A DNA stretch of 64,000 nt, taken from Dyella acidisoli (GTDB taxonomy: Bacteria; Pseudomonadota; Gammaproteobacteria; Xanthomonadales; Rhodanobacteraceae). Positions 1-8,093 of the stretch are shown here, in pieces. The notes under the pieces were generated by a model. That model saw nothing but the letters and a program-made list of their open reading frames with translations, searched no databases and was not told the origin of the DNA. Location: the NCBI RefSeq assembly GCF_030160295.1, contig NZ_BSOB01000061.1, positions 664 to 64,663 on the forward strand. Direction: 5' to 3'. The position numbers and the translations under genes are program-made. Numbering within the stretch: the stretch's first letter is position 1; each line of letters opens with the position of its first letter.

Positions 1-38
1 CATGTCTCTTCATTGGAGCAATGGCTAGTTTTGCAAAC

Positions 39-62
39 TTCCCGCTTTCGCGGGAATGACGG
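39..62. repeat. Type A palindromic repeat (single copy)
   Basis: An 18-bp palindrome with arms TTCCCGC and GCGGGAA around a short loop, followed by GACGG. The same unit recurs, usually as inverted pairs, near 9.66, 24.58, 26.79 and 31.65 kb. It is REP-like by form; no family name is assigned. Confidence 0.75.
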
Positions 63-84
63 CACAAAAAATATCCCACGAGGT

Positions 85-116
85 TCCCCCCTCTCCCCAA
101 AGTGGAGAGGGGGGGA
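85..116. repeat. Type B-like palindrome, possible phoH terminator
   Basis: A hairpin with arms CCCCCTCTCC and GGAGAGGGGG. It lies just past the end of the minus-strand phoH gene and resembles the CTCTCCCC repeats further along. It has no clear U-run, so a terminator role is only possible. Confidence 0.5.
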
Positions 117-128
117 ATGAGGAGCAGG

Positions 129-1508
129 TTACAACGCTTCCGACGCAAAATCCGCCAACCGCGAACGCTCACCACGCCGCAGTGTGATATGTGCCGAATG
201 CGCCCAGTGCTTGAAGCGATCCACCGCATACGTCAGACCCGACGTCGTTTCCGTGAGGTAAGGCGTATCGATCTGCTCGACATTGCCCAGGCACACGATC
301 TTCGTGCCGGGACCGGCGCGGGTGATCAGCGTCTTCATCTGTTTCGGCGTGAGGTTCTGCGCCTCGTCGATGATCAGATAGCGCGAGAGGAAGGTGCGTC
401 CGCGCATGAAGTTGAGCGAGCGGATCTTGATGCGTGAGGCGAGCAGGTCGTTGGTGGCCTGGCGTCCCCAACTTCCGCCTTCTTCCGGATTGGCGAGCAC
501 TTCGAGGTTGTCGGTGAGGGCGCCCATCCACGGCGTCATCTTTTCTTCCTCAGTACCGGGCAGGAAACCGATGTCCTCGCCGACCGATACCGTGGCGCGC
601 GTCATGATGATTTCGCGGTAGCGTTGCTGGTCCATCACTTGCGCAAGACCCGCTGCAAGCGCGAGCAGCGTCTTGCCGGTGCCGGCGGTGCCGAGCAGAG
701 TGATGAAATCCACGTCCGGATCCATCAGTACGTTGAGCGCGAAATTTTGCTCGCGGTTGCGCGCGGCGATGCCCCATACGCTGTGATTGCTGTGGCTGTG
801 ATCATCCAGCAGCACCAGCGTGGCGCGCACTTCGTCAACATGCAGGACGCGCAATTCCACGCTGTTCTCGCCGGGCAGGAACAGACACTGGTTTGGATAC
901 CAATCTTCGTCCTTGCGCCGGTCAACTTTGTAGAACGTGCGTCCGCGCTCGTTCCAGGATTGCACTTCGGGATGGCGATCCCAGAAGTCTTCCGGCAGTT
1001 CGATCGAGCCGGTGTAGAGGAGAGCGAAATCGTCCAGTGCGCGGTCGTTCTCGTAGTCCTCCGCATCGATGCCATAGATCTTGGCCTTGATGCGCAGGTT
1101 GATGTCTTTGGTGACCAGTACCACCGGACGGCCCGGATGCTGTTCGACCAGCTCGATCACTGCGGACAGGATCTGGTTGTCCGCCTTGCCATGTCCATTG
1201 GCGGTGCGCTGCTGGAAATACAGGCGGCCTACGGCGGTGCCGCGTCGGAGCGAGACGCCCGCAGGATTCTCCAGTTCCAACCCATTGCTGATGCCGTGGC
1301 CGTTGCCGCGTTCGATCAGTTCGTTGAGGAAACGGCTGACCTGGCGGCCGTTGCGCGAAACTTCCGAAGCACCTTTTTTCTTTTCGTCCAGTTCCTCCAG
1401 AACCGTCATCGGGATGAAGACGTCGTGCTCCTCGAAGCGGAAAAGCGACGTCGGGTCATGCAACAGCACGTTGGTATCGAGGGCGTAGATGCGCTTGCTT
1501 CCGGTCAT
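129..1508 (-). CDS. PhoH family ATPase with N-terminal PIN domain
   Basis: This 459-residue protein joins an N-terminal PIN-type ribonuclease domain (about residues 5-150, opening YALDTNVLLHDP with the first acidic metal-binding residue) to a C-terminal PhoH ATPase domain. The Walker A motif GTAGTGKT and the Walker B segment LIIDEAQN are both visible. PIN-PhoH (PhoH2-type) proteins are RNA helicase/ribonucleases in the families studied; the cellular target here is unknown. It is the last of three minus-strand genes (gcvR, bcp, phoH) separated by gaps of about 70-100 bases, so co-transcription is plausible. The length is normal and both ends are intact. Confidence 0.93.
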   Translation of the reverse strand: MTGSKRIYALDTNVLLHDPTSLFRFEEHDVFIPMTVLEELDEKKKGASEVSRNGRQVSRFLNELIERGNGHGISNGLELENPAGVSLRRGTAVGRLYFQQRTANGHGKADNQILSAVIELVEQHPGRPVVLVTKDINLRIKAKIYGIDAEDYENDRALDDFALLYTGSIELPEDFWDRHPEVQSWNERGRTFYKVDRRKDEDWYPNQCLFLPGENSVELRVLHVDEVRATLVLLDDHSHSNHSVWGIAARNREQNFALNVLMDPDVDFITLLGTAGTGKTLLALAAGLAQVMDQQRYREIIMTRATVSVGEDIGFLPGTEEEKMTPWMGALTDNLEVLANPEEGGSWGRQATNDLLASRIKIRSLNFMRGRTFLSRYLIIDEAQNLTPKQMKTLITRAGPGTKIVCLGNVEQIDTPYLTETTSGLTYAVDRFKHWAHSAHITLRRGERSRLADFASEAL

Positions 1509-1579
1509 GCGGAAGTAACCTCATGAGGCAGGAGGTGGAAGGAACGTGGCACGTTGGCGAGAGCGTGTGACGTGGAAAA

Positions 1580-2041
1580 TTACCGGGTGGGAATCGCGTC
1601 GAGCACCGCCTGCGCATGGCCGGGCACTTTCACGCCCCGCCATTCCGCGGCGAGCTTGCCGTCGGGGTCGATCAGGAAAGTACTGCGCACCACGCCCAGA
1701 TAGCGCTTCCCGTACAGCACCTTCTCGTGGATCACGTCGAAGGTTTTGCACCAGGTTTCATCGGGGTCGGATACCAGCGGGAAAGGCAATTCCTGCTTGC
1801 TGGCAAAATTGGCGTGGGATTTCACCGAATCGCGCGAGACGCCGAGGATTTCGGCATGGCGCTTCTTGAACTTCGGATAGAGGTCGCGAAAGTCTTTCGC
1901 TTCGTTGGTGCACCCGGGAGTGCTGTCCTTGGGGTAGAAGTAGACCACTACCCATTGGCCTTTCAGTGAATCGAGTTTCAGCGTACTTCCGTCGCCGGTG
2001 ACGCCTTGCAGCTTGGGGACTTTCTTGCCTAGTTCGGGCAT
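1580..2041 (-). CDS. bcp: Thiol peroxidase of the Bcp/PrxQ family
   Basis: A 153-residue peroxiredoxin that reduces hydroperoxides in the cytoplasm. The peroxidatic cysteine is C44 in the motif STPGCTNEA. The usual resolving cysteine five residues later (as in E. coli Bcp) is replaced: the sequence reads CTNEAKDF. The alternative PrxQ position in the helix before FPLVSD is also not cysteine (NFASKQ). The only other cysteine is C98 in DETWCKTF. So the enzyme may work as a 1-Cys type or use C98; this is inference. It sits between gcvR and phoH on the same strand, and gcvR-bcp pairing is common in gammaproteobacteria. Confidence 0.93.
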   Translation of the reverse strand: MPELGKKVPKLQGVTGDGSTLKLDSLKGQWVVVYFYPKDSTPGCTNEAKDFRDLYPKFKKRHAEILGVSRDSVKSHANFASKQELPFPLVSDPDETWCKTFDVIHEKVLYGKRYLGVVRSTFLIDPDGKLAAEWRGVKVPGHAQAVLDAIPTR

Positions 2042-2144
2042 GGGCTCTCCGCTAGCCAGCTTGGGTATTGCACTTGCTGGGACGGAGACTAGCGCGTGTT
2101 ATGTGACGGAAACAGCCTTGTCAGATTACGCCAGGCGGAGCATC

Positions 2145-2708
2145 CTAGAATTTCACCGGATCCATGATGGCATCCAGATTCAGGCCATCGCAGAACTCCA
2201 GGAAATCGTCGCGCAAAGCGGCGATATGCAATTTATCCGGCACCCCGATCGTGAACTGCGCCTGGAACATCGCGGCGCCCGTCTGCATGGCCTGATAGCG
2301 CATGGAGCTCAGTTGTTCCACGCTGATGTCGTGGCGGCTGAAGAAATCCACGATCTTTACCAGGATACCCGGTCGGTCGGAGGACACCACTTCCACCAGA
2401 TAGGGCAGCAGATGGCCGCTAGGTTCACGCAGGCTGGTGCGGTAATGCGTGAGGCGCAATTCCTCTTCGCGTGCCAGCTTGGTGAGCGCGGTTTCCAGCT
2501 TGGCTACAGCATCCCATGCGCCGCTGGCGAGCAGGGTAAGTGAGGTATCCGCGCCAATGGTCGATACGCGCGCGTCGGAAAGATTGCAGCCCGCATCCGC
2601 GATGCGTTTAGCTAGCGCGAGCAGCGGCGTACGCGTGGCCGGCGTCAGCGTCTGGATCAGCAATTGATGGTCGTTGCTAGATCGCGCGGAAAAAGGGTTG
2701 GTGGACAT
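2145..2708 (-). CDS. gcvR: GcvR-like ACT-domain regulatory protein
   Basis: A 187-residue protein with two ACT domains, about residues 15-90 and 102-180. The second begins PYLVEVVSSDRPGIL, the typical ACT strand-helix start. In E. coli GcvR binds glycine and antagonises GcvA, the activator of the glycine cleavage operon. No DNA-binding domain is visible, as expected for a protein-protein regulator. It is divergent from dapA and lies upstream of bcp on the same strand. No gcvA or gcv genes are in the window, so the regulatory target here is inferred from the family. Confidence 0.85.
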   Translation of the reverse strand: MSTNPFSARSSNDHQLLIQTLTPATRTPLLALAKRIADAGCNLSDARVSTIGADTSLTLLASGAWDAVAKLETALTKLAREEELRLTHYRTSLREPSGHLLPYLVEVVSSDRPGILVKIVDFFSRHDISVEQLSSMRYQAMQTGAAMFQAQFTIGVPDKLHIAALRDDFLEFCDGLNLDAIMDPVKF

Positions 2709-2758
2709 GGATGGTGGCGACCCCGCGTCGTGCGGGATGACGACGAACGATACGCCAG

Positions 2759-2791
2759 CTTACTTGCCCGTCCTGCGAACCCGCAAGTAAG
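2759..2791. promoter_or_regulatory. Inverted repeat in the gcvR-dapA divergent region
   Basis: A perfect 9-bp inverted repeat, CTTACTTGC (2759-2767) and GCAAGTAAG (2783-2791), with a 15-bp spacer. It lies in the 124-bp gap between the divergent gcvR and dapA genes, about 40 bases before the dapA start. An operator or an RNA hairpin in the dapA leader are both possible; there is no T-run after it. Confidence 0.45.
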
Positions 2792-2832
2792 ATGACTAGT
2801 CTACTTTTCTACCTTTTTGTGCGGAACGCGCC

Positions 2833-3726
2833 ATGAAGATTCACGGAAGCGTCTGCGCCCTGGTTACTCCATTCGGCTCGGATGGGGCGCTCGATCTGGC
2901 GGCATTCGGCCGTCTGCTCGACTTCCAGATCGCGGGCGGCACCCAGGCGGTGGTCGTCGCCGGCTCCACCGGCGAAGCCCATATGCTTGAACACGACGAA
3001 TACGATCGCCTGCTCGGCTTTGCCGTCGAGCATGTTGCCGGTCGTATTCCAGTGATCGCCGGCACCGGCGAGGCCGGTACTGCTAAAACGGTGGCGCTTA
3101 CGCAGCGAGCCCGCGCGCTCGGTGCAAATGCAGCTTTGGTGGTGGCGCCGTATTACGTGCGCCCCACGCAAGAAGGCTTGCGCCGCCATTTCCTGGAAGT
3201 GGCTGATCGCGGTGGCCTGCCGATACTTCTCTACAACGTTCCCTCTCGCACGGCCTGCGACCTGGCGGTGGAAACCACCGCTTTGCTGCGCGAGCATCCC
3301 GCCATCATCGGCATCAAGGAAGCGCGCGGCGATGCCGAGCGCATCCAGCACACCGCGGAACTTGTGCGGCCGGATTTCGTCTATCTGTCCGGCGACGATG
3401 CCAGTGGGGCGCAGGCCATGCTGGCCGGCGCCGCCGGTGTCATCTCGGTGGTGGCCAACCTGGTGCCCAGGGCTTTCCGAGCATTGTGCGACGCTGCCAC
3501 TGCGGGCGACCGCGCGGCCACCGCACGTTGCGACGCTGCGCTTGAACCGCTGGTGCTGGCGCTCAACTGCGCGCCGAATCCGATCGCGGTGAAGGCCGGC
3601 CTGCCGGAACTGGGGCTGGGCACGGCAACGCCCCGGTTGCCGCTGGTGGAACTAGAACAGGGGCCGGCGCGCGAACAGCTACGCAAGGCCTTGGCGACTC
3701 TGGCATCCTTGGCGGATGCCGCTTGA
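2833..3726 (+). CDS. dapA: 4-hydroxy-tetrahydrodipicolinate synthase
   Basis: A 297-residue TIM-barrel enzyme that condenses pyruvate with aspartate semialdehyde, the first committed step to lysine and meso-diaminopimelate. The Schiff-base lysine is K162 in GIKEARGD, the catalytic tyrosine Y134 is in YNVPSRT with R139, and the substrate-binding loop reads GSTGE (residues 44-48), a conservative change from the usual GTTGE. The length matches the family. It is followed after 38 bases by a bamC-like lipoprotein gene, the same dapA-bamC order as in E. coli. Confidence 0.95.
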   Translation: MKIHGSVCALVTPFGSDGALDLAAFGRLLDFQIAGGTQAVVVAGSTGEAHMLEHDEYDRLLGFAVEHVAGRIPVIAGTGEAGTAKTVALTQRARALGANAALVVAPYYVRPTQEGLRRHFLEVADRGGLPILLYNVPSRTACDLAVETTALLREHPAIIGIKEARGDAERIQHTAELVRPDFVYLSGDDASGAQAMLAGAAGVISVVANLVPRAFRALCDAATAGDRAATARCDAALEPLVLALNCAPNPIAVKAGLPELGLGTATPRLPLVELEQGPAREQLRKALATLASLADAA

Positions 3727-3764
3727 TCGGTTGACTCAATTCGGAACACAACGGAATCCATTAC

Positions 3765-4361
3765 ATGAAGAAATCTTCCCTCGCCGTCGCCCTGCCGGCC
3801 CTGATTCTGACCGGCCTGCTGATTTCGGGCTGCGGCATTTTCCGTTCCGAAAAGGCCTGGCAGACGGCCAAGCAGCAATCGCCGCTGGAAATTCCGCCAG
3901 GCATGGACACCCCCAACGCCAGTGCTGCGTTGGTGATCCCGCCGACCGGGGCTAATCATCCGACCGCCAACGGCGCCACCGCGCGCGTGGGCAACGTTCC
4001 CAGCACCATCACCGACGGCTTTATCCTGGCTGACAGCGTGGACGAAACCTACCGCCGTGTCGGCGAAGCGTTGAGCAACGGCGAAATCGGCACGCTGCAG
4101 AGCCATGACGATGCCGCGCACAGCTACAGCCTCAGCGTGCTGGCTTCCGATCAGCCGGCCGAAAAGCCTGGCTTCTTCGGTCGCATGTTCGGCCGTGGTA
4201 GCAGCAGTAGCGCGAGCGGTCCGAGCGTAGCGCCGCGTCAGGTAGTGGTCACCATTGCCGGCAGCGGACAGGGTTCGAGCGAAGTGCGCGCGCAGGGCGA
4301 TGCAGCAGCAGTGGCCAAGGTCATTGATAGCTTGAAGTCGCGCATGGGCGGCAAGGGCTGA
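3765..4361 (+). CDS. bamC: BamC-like outer-membrane assembly lipoprotein
   Basis: A 198-residue lipoprotein with a signal peptide ending in the lipobox LISGC, so C23 would be acylated. The mature part starts with a low-complexity segment containing the motif LEIPPGMDTP, which resembles the conserved unstructured N-terminus of BamC that binds BamD. A BamC-like helix-grip domain follows (about residues 85-190), interrupted by a Ser/Gly-rich stretch. It is much shorter than E. coli BamC (344 aa), so only one C-terminal domain fits. The dapA-bamC order supports the name. Confidence in the lipoprotein call is high, in BamC function moderate. Confidence 0.75.
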   Translation: MKKSSLAVALPALILTGLLISGCGIFRSEKAWQTAKQQSPLEIPPGMDTPNASAALVIPPTGANHPTANGATARVGNVPSTITDGFILADSVDETYRRVGEALSNGEIGTLQSHDDAAHSYSLSVLASDQPAEKPGFFGRMFGRGSSSSASGPSVAPRQVVVTIAGSGQGSSEVRAQGDAAAVAKVIDSLKSRMGGKG

Positions 4362-4386
4362 TTGCGGTAAGCATCAACGTCACCTC

Positions 4387-4418
4387 ACCGTCATTCCGGC
4401 CTTCGCCGGAATGACGGT
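4387..4418. repeat. Palindromic repeat, CCGGCCTTCGCCGG type
   Basis: A near-perfect palindrome with arms ACCGTCATTCCGGC and GCCGGAATGACGGT. It is a sequence variant of the type A repeat and recurs near 26.1 and 39.76 kb. It lies between bamC and the bidirectional terminator. Confidence 0.7.
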
Positions 4419-4466
4419 GAAGCGAGTTAAGCTCGCTGGCAGTGTCAGCAGATCTGGCGTATAGCA

Positions 4467-4514
4467 GACAACAAAAAAGGCACCAACGCTTTGCGTGGTG
4501 CCTTTTTTGTTGTC
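4467..4514. terminator. Bidirectional rho-independent terminator
   Basis: A perfect long hairpin with the stem GGCACCA/TGGTGCC, flanked by an A-run on the left and a T-run on the right, and continued by GACAAC/GTTGTC. It lies between the convergent bamC and fdxA genes and can end transcription from both sides. Confidence 0.95.
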
Positions 4515-4539
4515 TGGACTTTTCCGTTACTGCGCTTGA

Positions 4540-4863
4540 TCAGCGCTCAAGCAACTTCAGCTTGTCCGGCTTGCCTTCCCACTCCTTCGCATCTGACAAG
4601 GCGTCTTTGCGCACGGTGATCACCGGCCATGCTTCCGCAAGTTCTTTGTTCAGCTTCACGAAGTGTTCCTGCCCAGCGGGAACGTCGTCCTCTGGATAGA
4701 TCGCATTGATCGGGCATTCGGGCTCGCACAATGTGCAGTCGATGCATTCGTCAGGATTGATCGCGAGGAAGTTGGGGCCTTCGTGGAAAGCGTCGACCGG
4801 ACAGACTTCGACGCAATCGGTGTATTTGCACTTGATGCAGTTGTCGGTGACGACGAAGGTCAT
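4540..4863 (-). CDS. fdxA: Seven-iron ferredoxin FdxA
   Basis: A 107-residue ferredoxin with one [3Fe-4S] and one [4Fe-4S] cluster. Cysteines at 9, 12, 17, 21, 40, 43, 46 and 50 match the Azotobacter FdI pattern with a one-residue offset: C9, C17 and C50 would hold the 3Fe cluster and C21, C40, C43 and C46 the 4Fe cluster. The C-terminal extension after residue 60 is typical of this family. It is a cytoplasmic electron carrier whose partner cannot be read from the context. The gene is monocistronic, converges on bamC and is preceded by a tRNA gene on the same strand. Confidence 0.94.
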   Translation of the reverse strand: MTFVVTDNCIKCKYTDCVEVCPVDAFHEGPNFLAINPDECIDCTLCEPECPINAIYPEDDVPAGQEHFVKLNKELAEAWPVITVRKDALSDAKEWEGKPDKLKLLER

Positions 4864-4920
4864 GCTGCGGTATACCTCTGGACCGAAAAACCGATCATAA
4901 AACGCCGATCATCTTGGAGG

Positions 4921-4996
4921 TGGCGCTCCCAACGAGGTTCGAACTCGTGTTCCCGCCTTGAGAGGGCGGTGTCCTAGGCCACTAGACGATGGGAGC
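4921..4996 (-). tRNA. tRNA-Glu (anticodon CTC)
   Basis: A 76-base cloverleaf read on the minus strand. The acceptor arm GCTCCCA pairs with TGGGAGC, the anticodon stem is CCGCC/GGCGG with loop CTCTCAA giving anticodon CTC, and the T arm holds GTTCGAA. The 3' CCA is encoded. The D-arm region TCTAGTGGCCTAGGAC resembles other bacterial tRNA-Glu genes. Confidence 0.96.
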
Positions 4997-5366
4997 GTAT
5001 TGTTGCGAAGCGCGCTAGTATAGCTGAATCGCCCCGTCCGGCAACGCCTGCAGACGCACCCTCGCATCAGCTCAAGCACTTGCAGGACAATGCTCACGAC
5101 TGGTTTCGGATGGTCGGAGCATGTCAGGCGTGCTCGGCCAGACATCCGGATTTGGAAACCGCAAGGATTTCGAACGCTTGAATCCCACAGTTAGCCCGCA
5201 TTTCTCACGCCTCTCCTGCTGCGGCCTCCGATCCGCTCGCTCTGATGCGCGCTGCTCCCTCGGTCGAGCTCGGCATACTGCCAAGTACGCCTCCACTCGC
5301 CCTCAGTCCGCATCGCACATCAGATCGGCGTCTCGACACCCTCGCTACGGCGGAGAGGTGTAAGAC
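4997..5366. other. Intergenic region upstream of pcnB
   Basis: A 370-base stretch between tRNA-Glu and pcnB. It presumably holds promoters for the divergent tRNA and pcnB, but no convincing -35/-10 pair, repeat or RNA motif was seen. Small open frames in it have no recognisable features. Confidence 0.5.
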
Positions 5367-6716
5367 ATGCGGACTGCCAACGACGCCAAGCTCGCCCTGC
5401 GCATCATTCCGCGCGAGCAGCACACAATCTCCCGCAAGAACATCAGCAAGGCAGCCTTGCGTGTGCTCTATCGCCTGAACGAAGCCGGCTATAACGCCTA
5501 CCTGGTCGGCGGCGCCGTGCGCGATCTGCTGCTGGGCGGGCACCCCAAGGATTTCGACGTGGCCACCAACGCCACGCCGGACGAAGTGAAGAAGCTGTTC
5601 CGCAACTGCCGCCTCATCGGTCGCCGCTTCCGTCTGGCGCATGTGGTGTACGGCGCTGAGATCATCGAAGTGGCCACCTTCCGTGGCACCAGCGATGAGG
5701 AGAGCGAAGGCGATCGTCACATCGTGGACGGCCGCATCGTGCGCGACAACGTCTGGGGCACCGTCGAAGAAGACGCCATGCGCCGAGACTTCCGTGTCAA
5801 CGCGATGTACTACGACATCAGCGACTTCTCGGTGCGCGACTACGTGGGCGGCATGCAGGATCTGCAGGATCGCGTGCTGCACCTGATCGGCGATCCGGGC
5901 ACGCGCTACCGCGAAGATCCGGTGCGCATGCTGCGTGCCGCACGTTTGGCTGCCAAGCTCGATTTCCGTATTGATGCTTCTGCGTCCGCGCCGTTCGCAG
6001 AGCTGGGACCGCTGCTCAGTGGTGTTGCGCCCGCGCGGTTGTTCGACGAATCGCTGAAAATGTTCCTGGCCGGCCATGGTCGCAAGAGCTTCCGCATGCT
6101 TGAAGAAAGCGGCTTGCTCAAGTACATGTTCCCCGCCACGGCGCGTGCGCTGAAGCGTGGTGACAAGGCGTTGCGTTCGCTGATCGAGCGCGGTTTGGAA
6201 AACACCGATGCGCGCGTGATCGAGGGTAAGTCGGTCACGCCGGCCTTCCTGTTCGCCGTGCTGCTGTGGGGCGAAGTGCGCGATCTCGCACATACGTGGG
6301 CCACGCATGGCAAAGATGCCAACGAAGCATGGGCACGCGCCGCCACGCACGTAGTGGCCGAGCAATGTCAGCGCGTGGCGATTCCGCGCCGTTTCACCAT
6401 CACGATGGAAGAAATCTGGTCACTGCAGCCACGCTTTGAACAGATCCAACGTAAAAAGGTGTTCCGCCTGCTGACGCATCCACGCTTTCGAGCAGCATTC
6501 GATTTTCTGCTGCTGCGCGAAGCAGAATCGCCGGCGATCGGCGAACTCGGCCAGTGGTGGGCGCATGCACAGCAATTGCCGCATGAAACGCTGGCTGCGG
6601 CATTGCCGTTGCATCAGGCCAGTACGCCGGGAGAGGTTGAGCCGGTGCGCGCAAGCGCTCCGCGCAAACGCAAGCGTCGCCGCAAACCCGCTGCCGGCAA
6701 GTCCGGAGCTGCTTGA
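5367..6716 (+). CDS. pcnB: Poly(A) polymerase I
   Basis: A 449-residue class II nucleotidyltransferase that adds 3' poly(A) tails to RNA and so promotes its decay. The nucleotidyltransferase signature is VGGAVRDLLLGG (about residues 47-58) followed by the catalytic pair D62/D64 in KDFDVATNA. IGRRFRLAHV, the RRF segment, favours poly(A) polymerase over CCA-adding enzyme. The C-terminus is basic and Lys/Arg-rich (RKRKRRRK), as in other PcnB proteins. folK starts within its stop codon, so the two are translationally coupled; pcnB-folK-pan is a conserved gammaproteobacterial order. Confidence 0.94.
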   Translation: MRTANDAKLALRIIPREQHTISRKNISKAALRVLYRLNEAGYNAYLVGGAVRDLLLGGHPKDFDVATNATPDEVKKLFRNCRLIGRRFRLAHVVYGAEIIEVATFRGTSDEESEGDRHIVDGRIVRDNVWGTVEEDAMRRDFRVNAMYYDISDFSVRDYVGGMQDLQDRVLHLIGDPGTRYREDPVRMLRAARLAAKLDFRIDASASAPFAELGPLLSGVAPARLFDESLKMFLAGHGRKSFRMLEESGLLKYMFPATARALKRGDKALRSLIERGLENTDARVIEGKSVTPAFLFAVLLWGEVRDLAHTWATHGKDANEAWARAATHVVAEQCQRVAIPRRFTITMEEIWSLQPRFEQIQRKKVFRLLTHPRFRAAFDFLLLREAESPAIGELGQWWAHAQQLPHETLAAALPLHQASTPGEVEPVRASAPRKRKRRRKPAAGKSGAA

Positions 6717-7195
6717 TGCGCGCCTTCGTGGCGCTGGGCAGCAATCTCGGCGATTCGCAACAACATCTGCTCAATGCCATGGAGGCGTTGGCAGCGTTGC
6801 CGCAGACCGAGTTGACGGCTCGTTCGCGCATCTATCGCACGCCGCCCTGGGGCGTGGTGAATCAGCCGGACTTTCTCAATGCCGTGGTGGCGCTTGAAAC
6901 GCTGCTGGAGCCACACGACTTGCTGGATGCTTTGCTGACCATCGAGCGCGCTGCGGGTCGTCAACGCAACAGCGAGCGTTGGGGACCGCGCACGCTCGAT
7001 CTGGATTTGTTGCATGTTGCCGGTAGAACCGTCAACGAAGCGCGTTTGAACTTGCCCCATCCGCATATCGCCGACCGGGCCTTTGTGCTATTGCCGTTGC
7101 ACGATGTCGCGCCCGATCTGGAGATTCCGGGGCAGGGCAACGTGGCGGATCTGTTGCGAGCCGTTGATACACAAGGCTGTCAGCCATTGGCTTGA
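6716..7195 (+). CDS. folK: 2-amino-4-hydroxy-6-hydroxymethyldihydropteridine pyrophosphokinase
   Basis: A 159-residue HPPK that transfers pyrophosphate from ATP to the pterin precursor of folate. It starts MRAFVALGSNLGD and carries the signature RWGPRTLDLDLL, whose two aspartates bind Mg-ATP. The chosen ATG overlaps the pcnB stop codon (TGATG); a TTG one codon earlier is in frame but less likely. The panB frame follows closely downstream. Confidence 0.95.
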   Translation: MRAFVALGSNLGDSQQHLLNAMEALAALPQTELTARSRIYRTPPWGVVNQPDFLNAVVALETLLEPHDLLDALLTIERAAGRQRNSERWGPRTLDLDLLHVAGRTVNEARLNLPHPHIADRAFVLLPLHDVAPDLEIPGQGNVADLLRAVDTQGCQPLA

Positions 7196-7249
7196 GTGCT
7201 GGCCGTCCCGCGCCGGATAATTGTTCACCGCAACATCGAAGGAACTGCC

Positions 7250-8080
7250 GTGTACGTGGAAAACGCCAACGCTCCCGTCCGCAAGCCGGTCACCGTGCCG
7301 AGCCTGCATGCGATGAAGGCGGAAGGGCGCAAGATCGTGATGCTTACCGCGTACGACGCGAGCTTCGCTGCGCAGTTGGAATACGCCGGCGTGGATATCG
7401 CGCTGGTTGGCGATTCGTTGGGGATGGTGGTGCAAGGCCAGCGCAGCACGCTGCCGGTGACACTCGATCAGATGGTCTATCACACCAGCATGGTGGCGCG
7501 CGGTTTGTCCGCTACGCTATTGGTTACCGACATGCCGTTCATGGCGGACCGCAACGTCGACTATGCGCTGCAAGCTGGCGCACGCCTGGTGGGCGAAGCG
7601 GGCGCTGCCATGGTGAAGATCGAAGGCGCCGCGCCGCACATTCTTGAATCGATCCATGCGTTGACCGAACGCGCCATTCCGGTCTGCGCACACTTGGGTC
7701 TCACACCACAGTCCGTACACAAATTCGGCGGCTACAAAGTGCAGGGACGTGAGCACGAAGCGGCGGAGCGCGTGATCAGCGAGGCGCTGGCCGTGCAGCA
7801 AGCCGGTGCCGATATCCTGGTACTCGAAGGCGTGCCTACCGCGCTGGGCGAACGTGTTACCAAGGCGCTCAACATACCTGTCATCGGCATCGGTGCTGGC
7901 CCGCACTGCGATGGCCAAGTGCTGGTGGTTTACGACATGCTGGGCATTACGCCTGGCAAGCGACCCAAGTTCAGCAAGGATTTCCTTGCCGGTCGCCACT
8001 CAGTGCGGGAAGCCATCGCAGCCTATGTCGCCGACGTGCGCAGTGGTGCGTTCCCCGCGGCCGAACACGGTTACAACTGA
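7250..8080 (+). CDS. panB: 3-methyl-2-oxobutanoate hydroxymethyltransferase
   Basis: A 276-residue TIM-barrel enzyme that makes ketopantoate from ketoisovalerate and methylene-tetrahydrofolate. Family motifs are MLTAYD, VGDSLGMV (metal-binding Asp), KIEG and IGIGAGPHCDGQVLV. I chose the GTG start at 7250 because GAAGGA lies six bases upstream; an in-frame GTG at 7196 would abut folK but would add a tail without family likeness. panC follows after 13 bases, so panB-panC are co-transcribed. Confidence 0.95.
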   Translation: MYVENANAPVRKPVTVPSLHAMKAEGRKIVMLTAYDASFAAQLEYAGVDIALVGDSLGMVVQGQRSTLPVTLDQMVYHTSMVARGLSATLLVTDMPFMADRNVDYALQAGARLVGEAGAAMVKIEGAAPHILESIHALTERAIPVCAHLGLTPQSVHKFGGYKVQGREHEAAERVISEALAVQQAGADILVLEGVPTALGERVTKALNIPVIGIGAGPHCDGQVLVVYDMLGITPGKRPKFSKDFLAGRHSVREAIAAYVADVRSGAFPAAEHGYN

Positions 8081-8093
8081 AGAAGACTTTCTC

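Noticed and set aside
624-1526. Long plus-strand open frame opposite phoH (300 codons)
   Set aside because: It is antisense to an intact, conserved gene in GC-rich DNA; its product shows no domain.
5121-5363. 80-codon frame upstream of pcnB
   Set aside because: No recognisable domain, no clear ribosome-binding site, and the region has no conserved look; treated as intergenic.
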